DNA of 64,000 nt from Planctomycetales bacterium 10988 (GTDB lineage: Bacteria > Planctomycetota > Planctomycetia > Pirellulales > Pb10988): assembly GCA_009664345.1 (NCBI GenBank), contig CP043547.1, forward strand, positions 3,748,709 to 3,812,708, in the 5' to 3' direction. Under the pieces are notes generated by a model, which did not search any database, was not told the DNA's origin, and was given only the letters and a program-made list of their open reading frames with translations. The translations under genes and the position numbers were made by a program. Shown here one piece after another: positions 1 to 8,238 of this stretch (position 1 is its first letter; each line of letters opens with the position of its first letter).

Positions 1-53
1 TCGTTTCTTGTTCGTAACTCGAAAACCAAACGTATCTTTGGGGGGGACCTATC

Positions 54-266
54 ATGTTATCCAACATCAAAACCTACGCTTCGGAAGCCGCTCGCACTTT
101 CATCCAAGAAGAAGACGGAATGAACACCATGGAAATCGTCATGATCCTCGCGATCACCGCCATGGTCCTCGTCGGAGTCTTCACCATCGGCGAAAGTCTC
201 TTTGAGTTTACTTCCGGTGGCATCAGCGACTACCAAGGCAACACCGAATTCGATGTCGATCTCTAA
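54..266 (+). CDS. Flp-like type IVb prepilin, copy 1
   Basis: A 70-residue protein with a polar 22-residue leader ending in E-E-D-G, then M-N-T-M-E and a hydrophobic helix of about 20 residues. Glu at +5 after the Gly is the class-IV prepilin peptidase signature, so the mature protein would be a ~48-residue pilin anchored in the inner membrane before polymerisation. The leader, helix and tail match the pilin at 419 almost residue for residue, pointing to a recent duplication. A long G-run lies just upstream of the ATG in the ribosome-binding position. It opens a pilus gene cluster that contains a peptidase, ATPase and platform proteins. The name Flp-like is by motif and context; the usual Tyr after the Glu is replaced by Ile. 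Confidence 0.85.
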   Translation: MLSNIKTYASEAARTFIQEEDGMNTMEIVMILAITAMVLVGVFTIGESLFEFTSGGISDYQGNTEFDVDL

Positions 267-292
267 ACCACGACTGTCGTAAGGAAAGCAGA

Positions 293-339
293 GAAAGGAC
301 AAAACTCATTTCACCAACTCAAACGAGTTTTGTCCTTTC
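293..339 (+). terminator. Perfect 15-bp hairpin between pilin genes
   Basis: Positions 293-307 and 325-339 are exact inverted complements separated by a 17-nt loop. The 3' arm is T- and C-rich but is not followed by a T-run, so it may be a weak terminator or, as often after abundant pilin mRNAs, a 3'-end stabilising structure. Confidence 0.6.
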
Positions 340-418
340 CATCCAAACACGACCAAAACTACCAAAAACCAATTTTTACGAATTCCCGATTCGAAATTCT
401 CTGGGGGAGAAAAAGACC

Positions 419-631
419 ATGTTAAGCCAAATCAAAACCTACGCTTCGGAAGCCGCTCGCACCTTCATCCAAGAAGAAGACGGAATGAACACCATGGAAA
501 TCGTCATGATCCTCGCGATCACCGCCATGGTCCTCGTCGGAGTCTTCGCCATCGGCGAAAGCTTGTTCGGGTTCACTTCCGATGGCGTCAGCTCCTACGA
601 AAGCAACACCGAATTCAACATCGACCTTTAA
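419..631 (+). CDS. Flp-like type IVb prepilin, copy 2
   Basis: A 70-residue near twin of the pilin at 54: same polar leader ending in Gly, same M-N-T-M-E cleavage context and same hydrophobic helix. Differences are concentrated in the last 25 residues. The DNA of the first ~120 coding bases is also nearly identical to copy 1, so the duplication or conversion is recent. A G-run (GGGGGAG) sits upstream of the ATG. Expected to be processed by the peptidase at 1931 and exported by the CpaF/TadBC machinery further along. Whether one copy is the major pilin and the other a minor one cannot be read from the sequence. Confidence 0.85.
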   Translation: MLSQIKTYASEAARTFIQEEDGMNTMEIVMILAITAMVLVGVFAIGESLFGFTSDGVSSYESNTEFNIDL

Positions 632-685
632 TGCGAAACAAAGAGACGCCCAAAGAATCGTCTCTGAACAATGCAAGGGAGAGGT

Positions 686-735
686 AGGCCGGGAGGAGTG
701 GAGGACCAATCAGTTTTCACTTTCCCGGCCTTTCT
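686..735 (+). terminator. Probable intrinsic terminator after pilin 2
   Basis: Arms at 686-694 and 723-731 form a 9-bp GC-rich stem, and the 3' side runs into TTTCTTC. It would end the two-pilin transcript before the third pilin gene. Confidence 0.55.
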
Positions 736-965
736 TCTGTGAATCACAACTAAAAAGGATGAATGATTCGTGAAGGGAAAGAATTTGCTTGCGAAGAGGA
801 TAGAAACTTTAGCAGGTATCCCGAAAAACCATTTTACTTTTGGATTGGTTTTCTTTACTCTCAAATCTGGTTGACTCGGTTGAAAAAAAGAGAGATCCTA
901 TATTCTATAGAGGACTCGAATACCTACAAATCAGTTTTTGTTTTAAACATCGAGGGGAATTGGAA
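736..965 (+). other. Leader region before the third pilin
   Basis: Together with the preceding hairpin this makes about 330 bases without a gene after the stop of pilin 2. It is AT-rich and holds several TTGA- and TATA-like hexamers around 870-905, but no pair with convincing promoter spacing. An open frame runs in from 840 but lacks coding character before the ATG at 966. Confidence 0.4.
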
Positions 966-1181
966 ATGTCGATCCGAAAGATTTCATCCGACACGAGGGC
1001 GTGGCTCGATCGCTTCGTCCAAGAAGAAGAAGGGTTGAACACCATGGAAATCGTCATGATCTTAGCGATCACGGCGATGGTCCTGGTGGGAATCTTCACC
1101 ATTGGGGGAAAACTGTTTGAGTTCACCACCGGGCGAATTCAAGAACAGCAAAGCAATACTGAATTTGATGTCGATCTTTAG
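966..1181 (+). CDS. Flp-like type IVb prepilin, copy 3
   Basis: A 71-residue pilin homologue. The start at 966 is chosen over the frame's upstream opening because a GAGGGGAA element precedes it and because it gives a 23-residue leader, the same length as its paralogues. The leader ends in Gly followed by L-N-T-M-E, again placing Glu at +5, then a hydrophobic helix. The C-terminal tail keeps the N-T-E-F-D-V-D-L ending of copy 1. It is more divergent in DNA than copies 1 and 2, so it is an older paralogue and possibly a minor pilin. Confidence 0.82.
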   Translation: MSIRKISSDTRAWLDRFVQEEEGLNTMEIVMILAITAMVLVGIFTIGGKLFEFTTGRIQEQQSNTEFDVDL

Positions 1182-1400
1182 AAGCCATTTCAGCTTCGGT
1201 TGCTTTGATCGAAACATTGGTTGAAATCGATGGCAGCATCAACCAGGAGAGGCCATCGCTCTACTTCTTCTACGGGGCGAGGGCCTCTTTGCGTTTATGC
1301 AAGGTAGTTAGCCGTCCATTGAAAATAAGTATGGAATTCAAGATCAGGCCCGTTTGCTCAAAACGGCTTCTTGCAAGAACGTTGGAAAAGGGGCAAACTC

Positions 1401-1619
1401 GTGGCAAAGCAGCTAGACGCCTGGTCAACACCGAAAAGCGAATCCCCATCGGGCACGTTTGCTTGGCTCGCTTTTCGGCTTGGGGTACGGATTTTACTCT
1501 TTTTCGTCACGATTGCTTTGATGGCAGCCGTGATCATGAAGGCCCATCGGCAATGGCAACTGCCGGCGGAGACGACAATCGAACAAGTTTTGGATCACGA
1601 GTTTGATCCGAAGTTATAA
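1401..1619 (+). CDS. Small membrane protein of the pilus locus
   Basis: A protein of about 72 residues with one membrane segment in the middle (roughly residues 22-46) and a short polar C-terminus. The GTG at 1401 is preferred because AAAAGGGG lies 7 nt upstream; a TTG at 1371 would add ten residues. No prepilin cleavage motif and no family that I recognise. It sits between two prepilin genes on the same strand, with 39 nt to the next start, so it is probably a pilus accessory protein. That role is inferred from location only. Confidence 0.5.
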   Translation: MAKQLDAWSTPKSESPSGTFAWLAFRLGVRILLFFVTIALMAAVIMKAHRQWQLPAETTIEQVLDHEFDPKL

Positions 1620-1658
1620 CAGCGACGTTCCTGTAGGGACAACAATCAGGGGGAAATC

Positions 1659-1856
1659 ATGCAATCCGTTCAAAAATATACCCAGCGAACGCGCCGCTGG
1701 TGGAAGAACTTCCTCGAAGATGAGGCAGGGCTTCAATCGATGGAAGTGGTGATGATCTTGGCCATTGCCGCCATGGTCATCGTAGGGATTTTTAAAATCG
1801 GACAACACGTGATCGACTGGACCTCGGAAAAAGTTGACGAGATGACCAGCGAATAA
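1659..1856 (+). CDS. Flp-like type IVb prepilin, copy 4
   Basis: A 65-residue prepilin with a basic, Trp-containing leader ending at Gly24, followed by L-Q-S-M-E (Glu at +5) and a hydrophobic helix. It is the most divergent of the four: Ser-Met replaces Thr-Met and the tail is unrelated. A GGGGGAAA ribosome-binding element precedes the ATG. It is immediately followed by the gene for the presumed processing peptidase. Confidence 0.82.
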   Translation: MQSVQKYTQRTRRWWKNFLEDEAGLQSMEVVMILAIAAMVIVGIFKIGQHVIDWTSEKVDEMTSE

Positions 1857-1930
1857 CAGCGAGCGACCTGTGCATCAGGGCGACGATACGATATCCGCAA
1901 GTGAGGCGGTTTTCAATCGAGGGGGAAAGA

Positions 1931-2827
1931 ATGACAAACGAGCCACAATCTGCGGATTCAGAAACACAACTCGAGCTTTCAGCCGAACGCGAAACCTCGG
2001 AAACCTTGGAACCGGAACAAGCCTCTAGCGAAGAACGTTCCGCCACCGAAGCCGAAGAGTCGAACTCAGAAGAAACACCGAAGTCCAATCTTCCAGAAGT
2101 TCCACGTAAGCCCGCGTACTATATCTTTTCTTTGGCCCCGCTCGTGTTGGGACCGCTGTGGGTTTACGGCATGGAGACGATTTTTCCAGGGCATCTGCTT
2201 AGCACGCTGGCGGGTTTTGTCTTGCTGGCGATTATCTGCACGGCGACTTATACCGATAGCACCCGGATGAAGATTTATAACTGGATCGTCTTTCCGGGCC
2301 TGTTTTGGGCACTAGGGATCAACTTGGCCGGAACGCTCTTACTGAGTGGGGAAAAGCTCGGCAGTTGGGTCGAGCCGGAACAAATCGGCAAGCCCTTCAC
2401 CAGTTGGCCGGAATCACTAGGAGCCATCGGAATCGGTTGGTCGTTGCTGGGGATGTTGACTTGTTTTGGCGTCATGCTGGCCTTGGCGATTGTAGCAAAA
2501 ACCCGTTTGGGCGATGTCAAGATTGCCATGGCCATCGGAGCGATCTTGGGCGTGGAACGTGGCCTCAGCATGCTGCTGTGGACACATGTCGCCGCCGGGG
2601 TGATGGTCTTTGCCTTTGCCATCTGGCGAGTCGGGCCGGCGTACTTGCTCAAGGCAATCTTTCATCGCTTCGGTTCGCGAGTCGCCCCGGTCTATATCGC
2701 CCCGGCGGATCAAGAACAGACCGCTTTTCTCAAGACGTATTTCCCCATGGCGGCTGCCTTCATGATTGGCTGCCTGCTGACCATCTTTCATGGAAATATT
2801 GTACAAGGGGAATTGCCATGGAACTGA
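1931..2827 (+). CDS. Prepilin peptidase, A24 family (CpaA/TadV-like)
   Basis: A 298-residue polytopic membrane aspartyl protease that would cleave the Gly-|-X4-Glu prepilins encoded around it. The first catalytic Asp lies in T-Y-T-D-S-T-R at the cytoplasmic end of an early helix, and the second in the L-G-D-V-K loop, the family's GxGD-type motif. The family core starts only near residue 60; before it is a Glu/Ser-rich hydrophilic extension unusual for TadV-type enzymes. The ATG at 1931 is chosen because GAGGGGGAAAGA precedes it. Its 3' end overlaps the next gene by 10 nt, implying translational coupling. Confidence 0.85.
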   Translation: MTNEPQSADSETQLELSAERETSETLEPEQASSEERSATEAEESNSEETPKSNLPEVPRKPAYYIFSLAPLVLGPLWVYGMETIFPGHLLSTLAGFVLLAIICTATYTDSTRMKIYNWIVFPGLFWALGINLAGTLLLSGEKLGSWVEPEQIGKPFTSWPESLGAIGIGWSLLGMLTCFGVMLALAIVAKTRLGDVKIAMAIGAILGVERGLSMLLWTHVAAGVMVFAFAIWRVGPAYLLKAIFHRFGSRVAPVYIAPADQEQTAFLKTYFPMAAAFMIGCLLTIFHGNIVQGELPWN

Positions 2828-3015
2828 CCCAACAAAACAAAAAGCGTTTTTTAACTTTTCAAAAACAACAACGCCGAGGGGCTGCGAGTATGGAAGCGGT
2901 CGCCGCCGCTGGAGTGGGGATTCCGCTGGCGATCATTCTGTTCTTTCTCGGAGTGAAGATCTGCCGGATTTACTTTGGGGCACTCTATCCGCTCGTCGGT
3001 TGGCCTTATCTTTAA
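2818..3015 (+). CDS. Small prepilin-like protein
   Basis: A 65-residue protein starting inside the last codons of the peptidase gene, preceded by AAGGGGAA. Its basic leader ends in R-R-G21, followed by A-A-S-M-E (Glu at +5) and a hydrophobic helix, so it should be a substrate of the same peptidase. It is either a minor pilin or a short TadE-type pseudopilin. A copy of the A5-N-Y-R-N-T5 motif lies within its early codons (2839-2852). Confidence 0.75.
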   Translation: MELTQQNKKRFLTFQKQQRRGAASMEAVAAAGVGIPLAIILFFLGVKICRIYFGALYPLVGWPYL

Positions 3016-3074
3016 TTTGCCAAACAGACACAAACGAGCAACAGAGACGGAAATCATCAAAGGGGGTAGGAACG

Positions 3075-3836
3075 ATGATTGAACCTTATGAATACATTCG
3101 CTCCGTGGAAATCATCTGGGTCATTTGGCTCTTGAGCGTCGCCGGGATCGTGGCTTGGACCATTCAAGTCGTACGCCACTTGCGAGGCTGGAGTTGGCGG
3201 CGATTTGTCCGCGACGAAACGGGGGCCGCTTACGGGCTTTCGTATGTGATGACCTTTCCTTTCTATATGGTCTTGATCCTGCTGGTGCTGGAAACGACGC
3301 AACTTCTCTTGGTCAAGATCGGCACAGTCTACGCTGCTTACGGAGCCAGCCGTGCGGCCGTGGTTTGGCAATCGGCTCAACCGGCCGGGCAGATGAATTC
3401 CAAGGCGGAACACGCCGCGGTGATGGCCATGGTTCCCTTTGCGAGTAGCAGTCGTTTGCATCTTACCGGCAGTGGCTCGGTCAGCAGCGACTTCGACAAC
3501 TATTGGGAAGCCTATCAACATCACTCCGGCGGCGAAGGGGAATTTCGCGGTTATGTCGAACGCAAATTCGAATACGCCCATCAAGCCACCAGCGTGAATG
3601 TCGCCCCGGAAAGCAGTGCGCCGGATGCCAATATCACCGTCACGGTCAACTACGAGGCCCCGTTTCATATTCCTTATATTGGGAGATTGATGGGGGGCGA
3701 AGAGTCAAGCCAAGGCGACTACTTGATCTACAATTTGGAAACCAAAGCGACCTTGCAAAGCGAATCTCCACGGAGTGTGCAGTTCGATCCCAACGATCCC
3801 GTGCGGAGCTTGGGAATTGATTATCGCTCTGAGTGA
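3075..3836 (+). CDS. TadE-like pilus assembly protein
   Basis: A 253-residue membrane-anchored protein. It has an N-terminal membrane segment (about residues 12-32), a basic loop, then the D-E-T-G-A-A-Y motif and a second hydrophobic stretch (about 55-80), resembling the TadE-like N-terminus. The remainder is an extracytoplasmic beta-rich domain ending after residue 250. The A-S-R-A-A-V-V-W-Q stretch after the helix is typical of TadE/TadG proteins. The ATG at 3075 follows an AAAGGGGGTAGG element. TadE family proteins act as minor pilins or assembly factors in the inner membrane. Confidence 0.7.
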   Translation: MIEPYEYIRSVEIIWVIWLLSVAGIVAWTIQVVRHLRGWSWRRFVRDETGAAYGLSYVMTFPFYMVLILLVLETTQLLLVKIGTVYAAYGASRAAVVWQSAQPAGQMNSKAEHAAVMAMVPFASSSRLHLTGSGSVSSDFDNYWEAYQHHSGGEGEFRGYVERKFEYAHQATSVNVAPESSAPDANITVTVNYEAPFHIPYIGRLMGGEESSQGDYLIYNLETKATLQSESPRSVQFDPNDPVRSLGIDYRSE

Positions 3837-3865
3837 TCATAGTTCAGAAAATTTGTCAATATTGT

Positions 3866-3879
3866 AAAAAGTAGTTTTT
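3866..3879. promoter_or_regulatory. A5-N-YR-N-T5 motif, core GTAG
   Basis: Exact instance, 30 nt after the TadE-like stop and 71 nt before the TadG-like start. It belongs to a motif family with A-tract, central pyrimidine-purine step and T-tract found throughout the window. Confidence 0.6.
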
Positions 3880-3949
3880 AAGAATTCAACGCGACGACGA
3901 CAAGCGGCATCTTGTTGCTCAGCATTGGTCTCAAAGGGGGGAGACGATC

Positions 3950-6118
3950 ATGCTACAGAAGCTTCAACAAGTGTGGCGAGATTTCCAACAGGAAACGATC
4001 GCCGCACGTATCACATCCAAACGTTTCCATCTCTTACCGCGGAAGCAACCGGTCTATCAACCTTCGAGCCGCTATTCACCGGCTTTGGGCAAGTACGTTT
4101 CGGTCATGCCCGCTCGCGAAGAGGATCGCCTCGTGCGACGCTTCTTTCGTGAAGAAGAAGGCAATTACACGCTGATCACCGGCATCACTTCGATGATGTT
4201 CGTGCTGCTGATCGGGTTGGTCTTCAACTCCGGCAAGATTCTGCAAGAAAAGATGGAAGTGCAGAACGCCGCGGATTCGGTTGCCTATTCGACCGCCCTG
4301 TGGCAAGCCCGCGCGATGAATGCCATCACGGCCACGAATCATCTGATGGGCGAAGCGACCGCGCTTTGCGTCTTGCAAGAAGCCATCGGCGGCTCGGTGC
4401 TGGAAGATGGCGGCGGCGAAGATCAATCGAATAATCAACTCAAATATAATGGAATGATTGAGGCCCTTACGACGGTAGCTTCGGCATTAGGTGCGACGGA
4501 AGCCGAGCAAATCGTTGGTCCCATTGCGGAAGATATTTCCAACGACATCGAGGCTGGCGTCACACTTTTTGATTCTCGGCTTACATTGAAATGGCTGACG
4601 GTGGTGGGCTTGGCCGGTCGGGCCTTGGGACAACTTTTGATTGACACCGGATTCTTGGCGGCGATCGGCGTTCCGCTCAGTGTAGCGGCCGGGGCAATCC
4701 TGGTCAAAGCAAGGGTGGAGTGGCATATCCTCGACGCTTTGCAAATTGTTGCCGAGGTCCTCAACCCCGCCCGAGAGATGATTGAAACGATTCTTTTGCC
4801 CCAGATGGCGAAATATCCCGATTCCTTGGTGGAATCAACCGGAGTCGCAACCGCCGTCGGATTGGCCGCGGATGAAACGCGGCAGTATTTAGAAGAATCG
4901 CACGAACTCGATGCCGCCGCCTTCTATCCGCAACCCCGCGATTTGTCGTTGCCGGTGGTTCAGGAAGAAACGCCATCGAGCGGCGGTCAAGGGGCACATC
5001 AAGTCCCGGTCGACTTGGCCGATTCTTCTTGGCCGGCACCCATTGCGAAAATACGCGAACTGCTGCAAGGTGCCAAAGATGAGATCATGGTCTTTAAAGA
5101 AATCTACGACGATTTGAATGCAGGCGGAATCTTCGGCGATATCGTCAGCGGCATCGGAGACCTTCTTGGTTCCACCGATGCGGTGCCTGACTGGGTCGCG
5201 AAGTTTCCCCAAGTCATCGGGGGGCTGAACGAAATTATCAACAGTGGCGTCTTCAATATTTTGTTCGATCCGCCGCAGGAAGGTTTCTTCATTCAATCTT
5301 CCGCCAACTTGGAAGACCTGCCGAGCGCTAACTGGCAAGAAGAAATTCCCAGCCAATGGACGAGAGCGACCTTCCCATGGGTGATCGCGTTTCGCAAGCC
5401 GATTTGTGGGGCTTTCTCTAGCTTCCTAGTGCTGCAGGGGGCGGACACCGCCAAGTGGTACACCGATTGGACGAACCGTTACACACTTTACAAATGTTTC
5501 CAAATGCGAAGTGGCGAACGCCGTGATGGGGACTCCGCCGACCCGCTCTCGATGTATGTCATGGTTGAGATGGAAGACAACGGCAAAGGGAATGAAGGGT
5601 GGGTCACCGACTCGGATCAGATAGATGAACTCTTCACCGTGGTTGGTTTCTCCGCCAGGGAGATTCAACCGTCCATCGTTCGCAAAGTCTTTGAAGAAAC
5701 CACGCGGCCCCGTTCGGTCGCCGCCTATGCTCAAGCAATGTTTTACAACGCCAATCCGCAAGCTTCGCCGGGAACGTATGGCGGGCACGATCAGGTCGGC
5801 GGCACGCAGCGGCAGATCGGTTGGGACACCCTGAATTGGCAAACCGCCCCGCCGGAATATCCGGACAATGACTATCCTAAATCCGGCTTGGACCCGACGG
5901 CTCTCTTCCGGCTCTTCCAGTTTCAAGGGGGATTCGATGAGTACCGACCTCGTATTCGTTTGAATTGGCAGGCCAAGTTGGTTCCAGTCACGACCGGACG
6001 AATGGACGAAGCGACCGACGACCTCGATGCCCAAACGGCCAACGTCGAAGGCTTTGAAGAAGCGGTCGAACCGTGGCATACCGGTTCCTTCGATCCGGAA
6101 GAGATCAACGCCCATTAA
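3950..6118 (+). CDS. TadG-like pilus assembly protein
   Basis: A 722-residue protein with a ~70-residue cytoplasmic N-terminus, then E-E-E-G-N-Y-T-L-I and a membrane helix, followed by Q-N-A-A-D-S-V-A-Y-S-T-A-L. That last string is the hallmark of the TadG-type N-terminal domain. The rest is a large extracytoplasmic region with many hydrophobic helices between residues 200 and 300 and no VWA MIDAS motif that I can see, unlike some TadG proteins. The ATG at 3950 is preceded by AAAGGGGGGAGACG. It lies between TadE-like genes, consistent with an envelope-spanning pilus assembly factor. Confidence 0.75.
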   Translation: MLQKLQQVWRDFQQETIAARITSKRFHLLPRKQPVYQPSSRYSPALGKYVSVMPAREEDRLVRRFFREEEGNYTLITGITSMMFVLLIGLVFNSGKILQEKMEVQNAADSVAYSTALWQARAMNAITATNHLMGEATALCVLQEAIGGSVLEDGGGEDQSNNQLKYNGMIEALTTVASALGATEAEQIVGPIAEDISNDIEAGVTLFDSRLTLKWLTVVGLAGRALGQLLIDTGFLAAIGVPLSVAAGAILVKARVEWHILDALQIVAEVLNPAREMIETILLPQMAKYPDSLVESTGVATAVGLAADETRQYLEESHELDAAAFYPQPRDLSLPVVQEETPSSGGQGAHQVPVDLADSSWPAPIAKIRELLQGAKDEIMVFKEIYDDLNAGGIFGDIVSGIGDLLGSTDAVPDWVAKFPQVIGGLNEIINSGVFNILFDPPQEGFFIQSSANLEDLPSANWQEEIPSQWTRATFPWVIAFRKPICGAFSSFLVLQGADTAKWYTDWTNRYTLYKCFQMRSGERRDGDSADPLSMYVMVEMEDNGKGNEGWVTDSDQIDELFTVVGFSAREIQPSIVRKVFEETTRPRSVAAYAQAMFYNANPQASPGTYGGHDQVGGTQRQIGWDTLNWQTAPPEYPDNDYPKSGLDPTALFRLFQFQGGFDEYRPRIRLNWQAKLVPVTTGRMDEATDDLDAQTANVEGFEEAVEPWHTGSFDPEEINAH

Positions 6119-6144
6119 AAACAACCTATATAAAGGATAGAACA

Positions 6145-7122
6145 ATGAACGCTCATCGAGCCAGACAACGCCGATGGCGGCGAAGGCAACCCTTGCGAAA
6201 AGGCATGGCTCCGCTGGAAATGGTGATGTCTTTGCCGATCATGGTCGGGCTGTTTGTCCTGCTCTTGGTCGTCTGTGACGCCGCCAAGCAGAAAGCCCTC
6301 GTGATCACCGAATCACGGCAAGCCGCTTGGGTGCAGCGAGATGCCAAGCAAGCCGACCAGGTCTTTTTCTTCGGCTTCCGCAATGGCGGCGATGACATGG
6401 TCGCCGGGGCGGAATCTCGCGAAGTGATGTCTCCGCAGTTTCTCGGGAATTTTGCCGATGCCCGCTCAAGCCATGAGGTGATGGGCGGAGCGTGGGACTT
6501 TGACGAACTGCCGCTCGATAGCCCGGTGCATTTCGAAGAGATGGGCCTGGTCGCAGTCGGGGGCAATGTCAACCAAGCCGGGGCCATCGTTGGCAGTTTG
6601 GAATCCTTGTTCACTTCGCTTGACGTCGGTCAACTCGCCAGCATGGCGGCCAATGCGTTGGGCATAGGCAATCAGTTCGATCAACTCCTTGATGGAATTG
6701 ATAATGCGAATCTTCAGAAGGCTAAAGATGCCATTCAGAAGGAGCTCGACAAGGCAAAGAACCTCGTCAATAAGCTCAAGGAGCAAATTCAAGAGGTGAA
6801 AGGAAAGATCGAAGAAGCCAAGCAGAAGATCACCGAAGCGAAGGAAACCTTCGATAATGCTTTGGAACAGGCACAAGATGCCCTCGATGAAATCCTTGAC
6901 GATCCCGATGCAACGCCGGAGCAAATCGACGAAGCCAAAGAGAAATTCAACGAGATCAAGGAAGAACTCACCGATACTCTGGAAGAAACGCAAGATCAAT
7001 TGGAAGGGGCCATCGAGGCGTTCGAAGAGCAGATTGAAGGACTTGAAAAAGCACTTGAATCCGCCGAAGATGCCGTCGATGCCATCCCGACCAGTATCGA
7101 AGACATTGCCGATATCTTCTAG
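6145..7122 (+). CDS. Prepilin-type protein with long coiled coil
   Basis: A 325-residue protein. A very basic leader ends at G20, followed by M-A-P-L-E (Glu at +5) and a hydrophobic helix to about residue 45, so it is a predicted prepilin peptidase substrate of the TadE type. Residues ~190-310 are almost continuous Lys/Glu/Gln/Ala heptads, a long predicted coiled coil ending near the C-terminus. It begins 26 nt after the TadG-like stop, so the two are likely co-translated. A pseudopilin carrying a rod of this size is unusual; it may bridge the membrane to the outer layers. That function is inferred. Confidence 0.7.
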   Translation: MNAHRARQRRWRRRQPLRKGMAPLEMVMSLPIMVGLFVLLLVVCDAAKQKALVITESRQAAWVQRDAKQADQVFFFGFRNGGDDMVAGAESREVMSPQFLGNFADARSSHEVMGGAWDFDELPLDSPVHFEEMGLVAVGGNVNQAGAIVGSLESLFTSLDVGQLASMAANALGIGNQFDQLLDGIDNANLQKAKDAIQKELDKAKNLVNKLKEQIQEVKGKIEEAKQKITEAKETFDNALEQAQDALDEILDDPDATPEQIDEAKEKFNEIKEELTDTLEETQDQLEGAIEAFEEQIEGLEKALESAEDAVDAIPTSIEDIADIF

Positions 7123-7136
7123 CCTTCGATAAAGTT

Positions 7137-7150
7137 AAAAAACGCTTTTT
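7137..7150. promoter_or_regulatory. A5-N-YR-N-T5 motif, core ACGC
   Basis: Exact instance, 15 nt after the stop of the coiled-coil gene and 42 nt before the next start. Confidence 0.6.
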
Positions 7151-7191
7151 GAAAATTGTCACTAGCTCCGCTCTACGGAATTGAGTCAGAA

Positions 7192-8157
7192 ATGAAATCC
7201 ACCTCGCCTGTCCCTGCGGAATCCGAACAACCTCAACAGGGGGAAACGGATTCTTTGGAAAAGCCGGCAGAAGAAGCGGCCAAGCCAATGACTTGGGGGA
7301 AACGTCTCCAACTCGGGGCCGTTTGGACAGGGCGAGGGTTGCTCTTGGTTTCGCTCTTTGCGTTGATTGGGCTGGCGATGGATGGCTATCAATTCGCCTT
7401 CGAAAAGCCGAAATCCGAAGGAACGCGGCAAGCCCCGATCCCTGCTCCGATTCCCCTGCCGATGACCCAGCTGGCCCTGTTGGAAGCCGGTGGCATTTGG
7501 GAACTCGCCGGAGACCCTTGGCAGATCGAAGCGGGCTATTTAAACGAGCCACAAGTTGAAGGCTATCTCACGGAAGAAGTAAAACCCTTCTCCGGGAGCG
7601 ATGCCTCGAAACAAAGTGAGGCCAAGCTGCTTGAGTTGCTCCCTCAGCTCTCGTTAGAATGCGAACCGTTTGGCGAAGGAAATCGTTGGTCCTATTCACA
7701 CCCACATGTGAAGGTTCGCATCTTCACTCAACCGGTCGATGGGGAGGATCGCCTCGTTGAAGCCCGGTGTGCGATGTTTGTCGATGAGCAGCGATGGACC
7801 TACCTGGAAGCTCGCCCCACGCGGCCCGAGCAGCGCACCCTCGTTCATACCGGACCGAGCTTCTTGCCGCTGCCGGAAGAGACCGAACGAATTTGCGTGC
7901 GGAACGATACGGTCGGGAATGCGGTCTGCGAATGGGTACGCGTTTCCGCGGAGTTGCCGGCGCTAGTTCGCTCCTGGCGAGAGGATGGTTGGACCGTTCG
8001 TTTTCAACGAGCAACGCAAGAGGGCCATCAAGAAATCGTCTGCTTTCGAGGAAATACATGGCTGCAAGTTTGGGCGCAACGCGTTCCCAAGGAAAATCGC
8101 TTGGTCCTCTTTCTCTTGAAAGTGCCGACCGACCCGGCAGAAAATGCAGCGAGCTAA
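7192..8157 (+). CDS. Membrane-anchored protein of the pilus locus, unknown family
   Basis: About 321 residues from the ATG at 7192. There is a ~48-residue Glu/Pro-rich cytoplasmic tail, one membrane helix (about 54-73), then an extracytoplasmic domain of ~240 residues with many Trp and Glu and no catalytic motif that I recognise. No strong ribosome-binding site precedes the ATG; a TTG at 7156 in the same frame is an alternative. It sits between TadE/G-like and ATPase genes on the same strand, so a structural role in the pilus complex is likely but unproven. Confidence 0.65.
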   Translation: MKSTSPVPAESEQPQQGETDSLEKPAEEAAKPMTWGKRLQLGAVWTGRGLLLVSLFALIGLAMDGYQFAFEKPKSEGTRQAPIPAPIPLPMTQLALLEAGGIWELAGDPWQIEAGYLNEPQVEGYLTEEVKPFSGSDASKQSEAKLLELLPQLSLECEPFGEGNRWSYSHPHVKVRIFTQPVDGEDRLVEARCAMFVDEQRWTYLEARPTRPEQRTLVHTGPSFLPLPEETERICVRNDTVGNAVCEWVRVSAELPALVRSWREDGWTVRFQRATQEGHQEIVCFRGNTWLQVWAQRVPKENRLVLFLLKVPTDPAENAAS

Positions 8158-8178
8158 CGGTAAAATAAACTTCAAAAC

Positions 8179-8191
8179 AAAAAGTACTTTT
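8179..8191. promoter_or_regulatory. A5-N-YR-N-T4 motif, core GTAC
   Basis: Near-exact instance (four T), in the gap before the gene at 8239; its inner 12 bases form a perfect palindrome. Confidence 0.5.
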
Positions 8192-8238
8192 GATAACCGC
8201 TCTGAATGTGAAACTTTACAGTAAGGGAAAAGAAATCG

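Noticed and set aside
293-339. Hairpin between pilins as a CRISPR-like or phage repeat
   Set aside because: Single occurrence, no spacer array; better explained as an mRNA 3' structure.
840-965. Upstream extension of the third pilin by 42 residues
   Set aside because: The extension destroys the typical short prepilin leader, while the ATG at 966 has a good ribosome-binding element.
6466-6999. Long minus-strand open frame opposite the coiled-coil gene
   Set aside because: It is the antisense of a Lys/Glu-rich coiled coil, which gives Leu/Phe-rich hydrophobic strings by chance.
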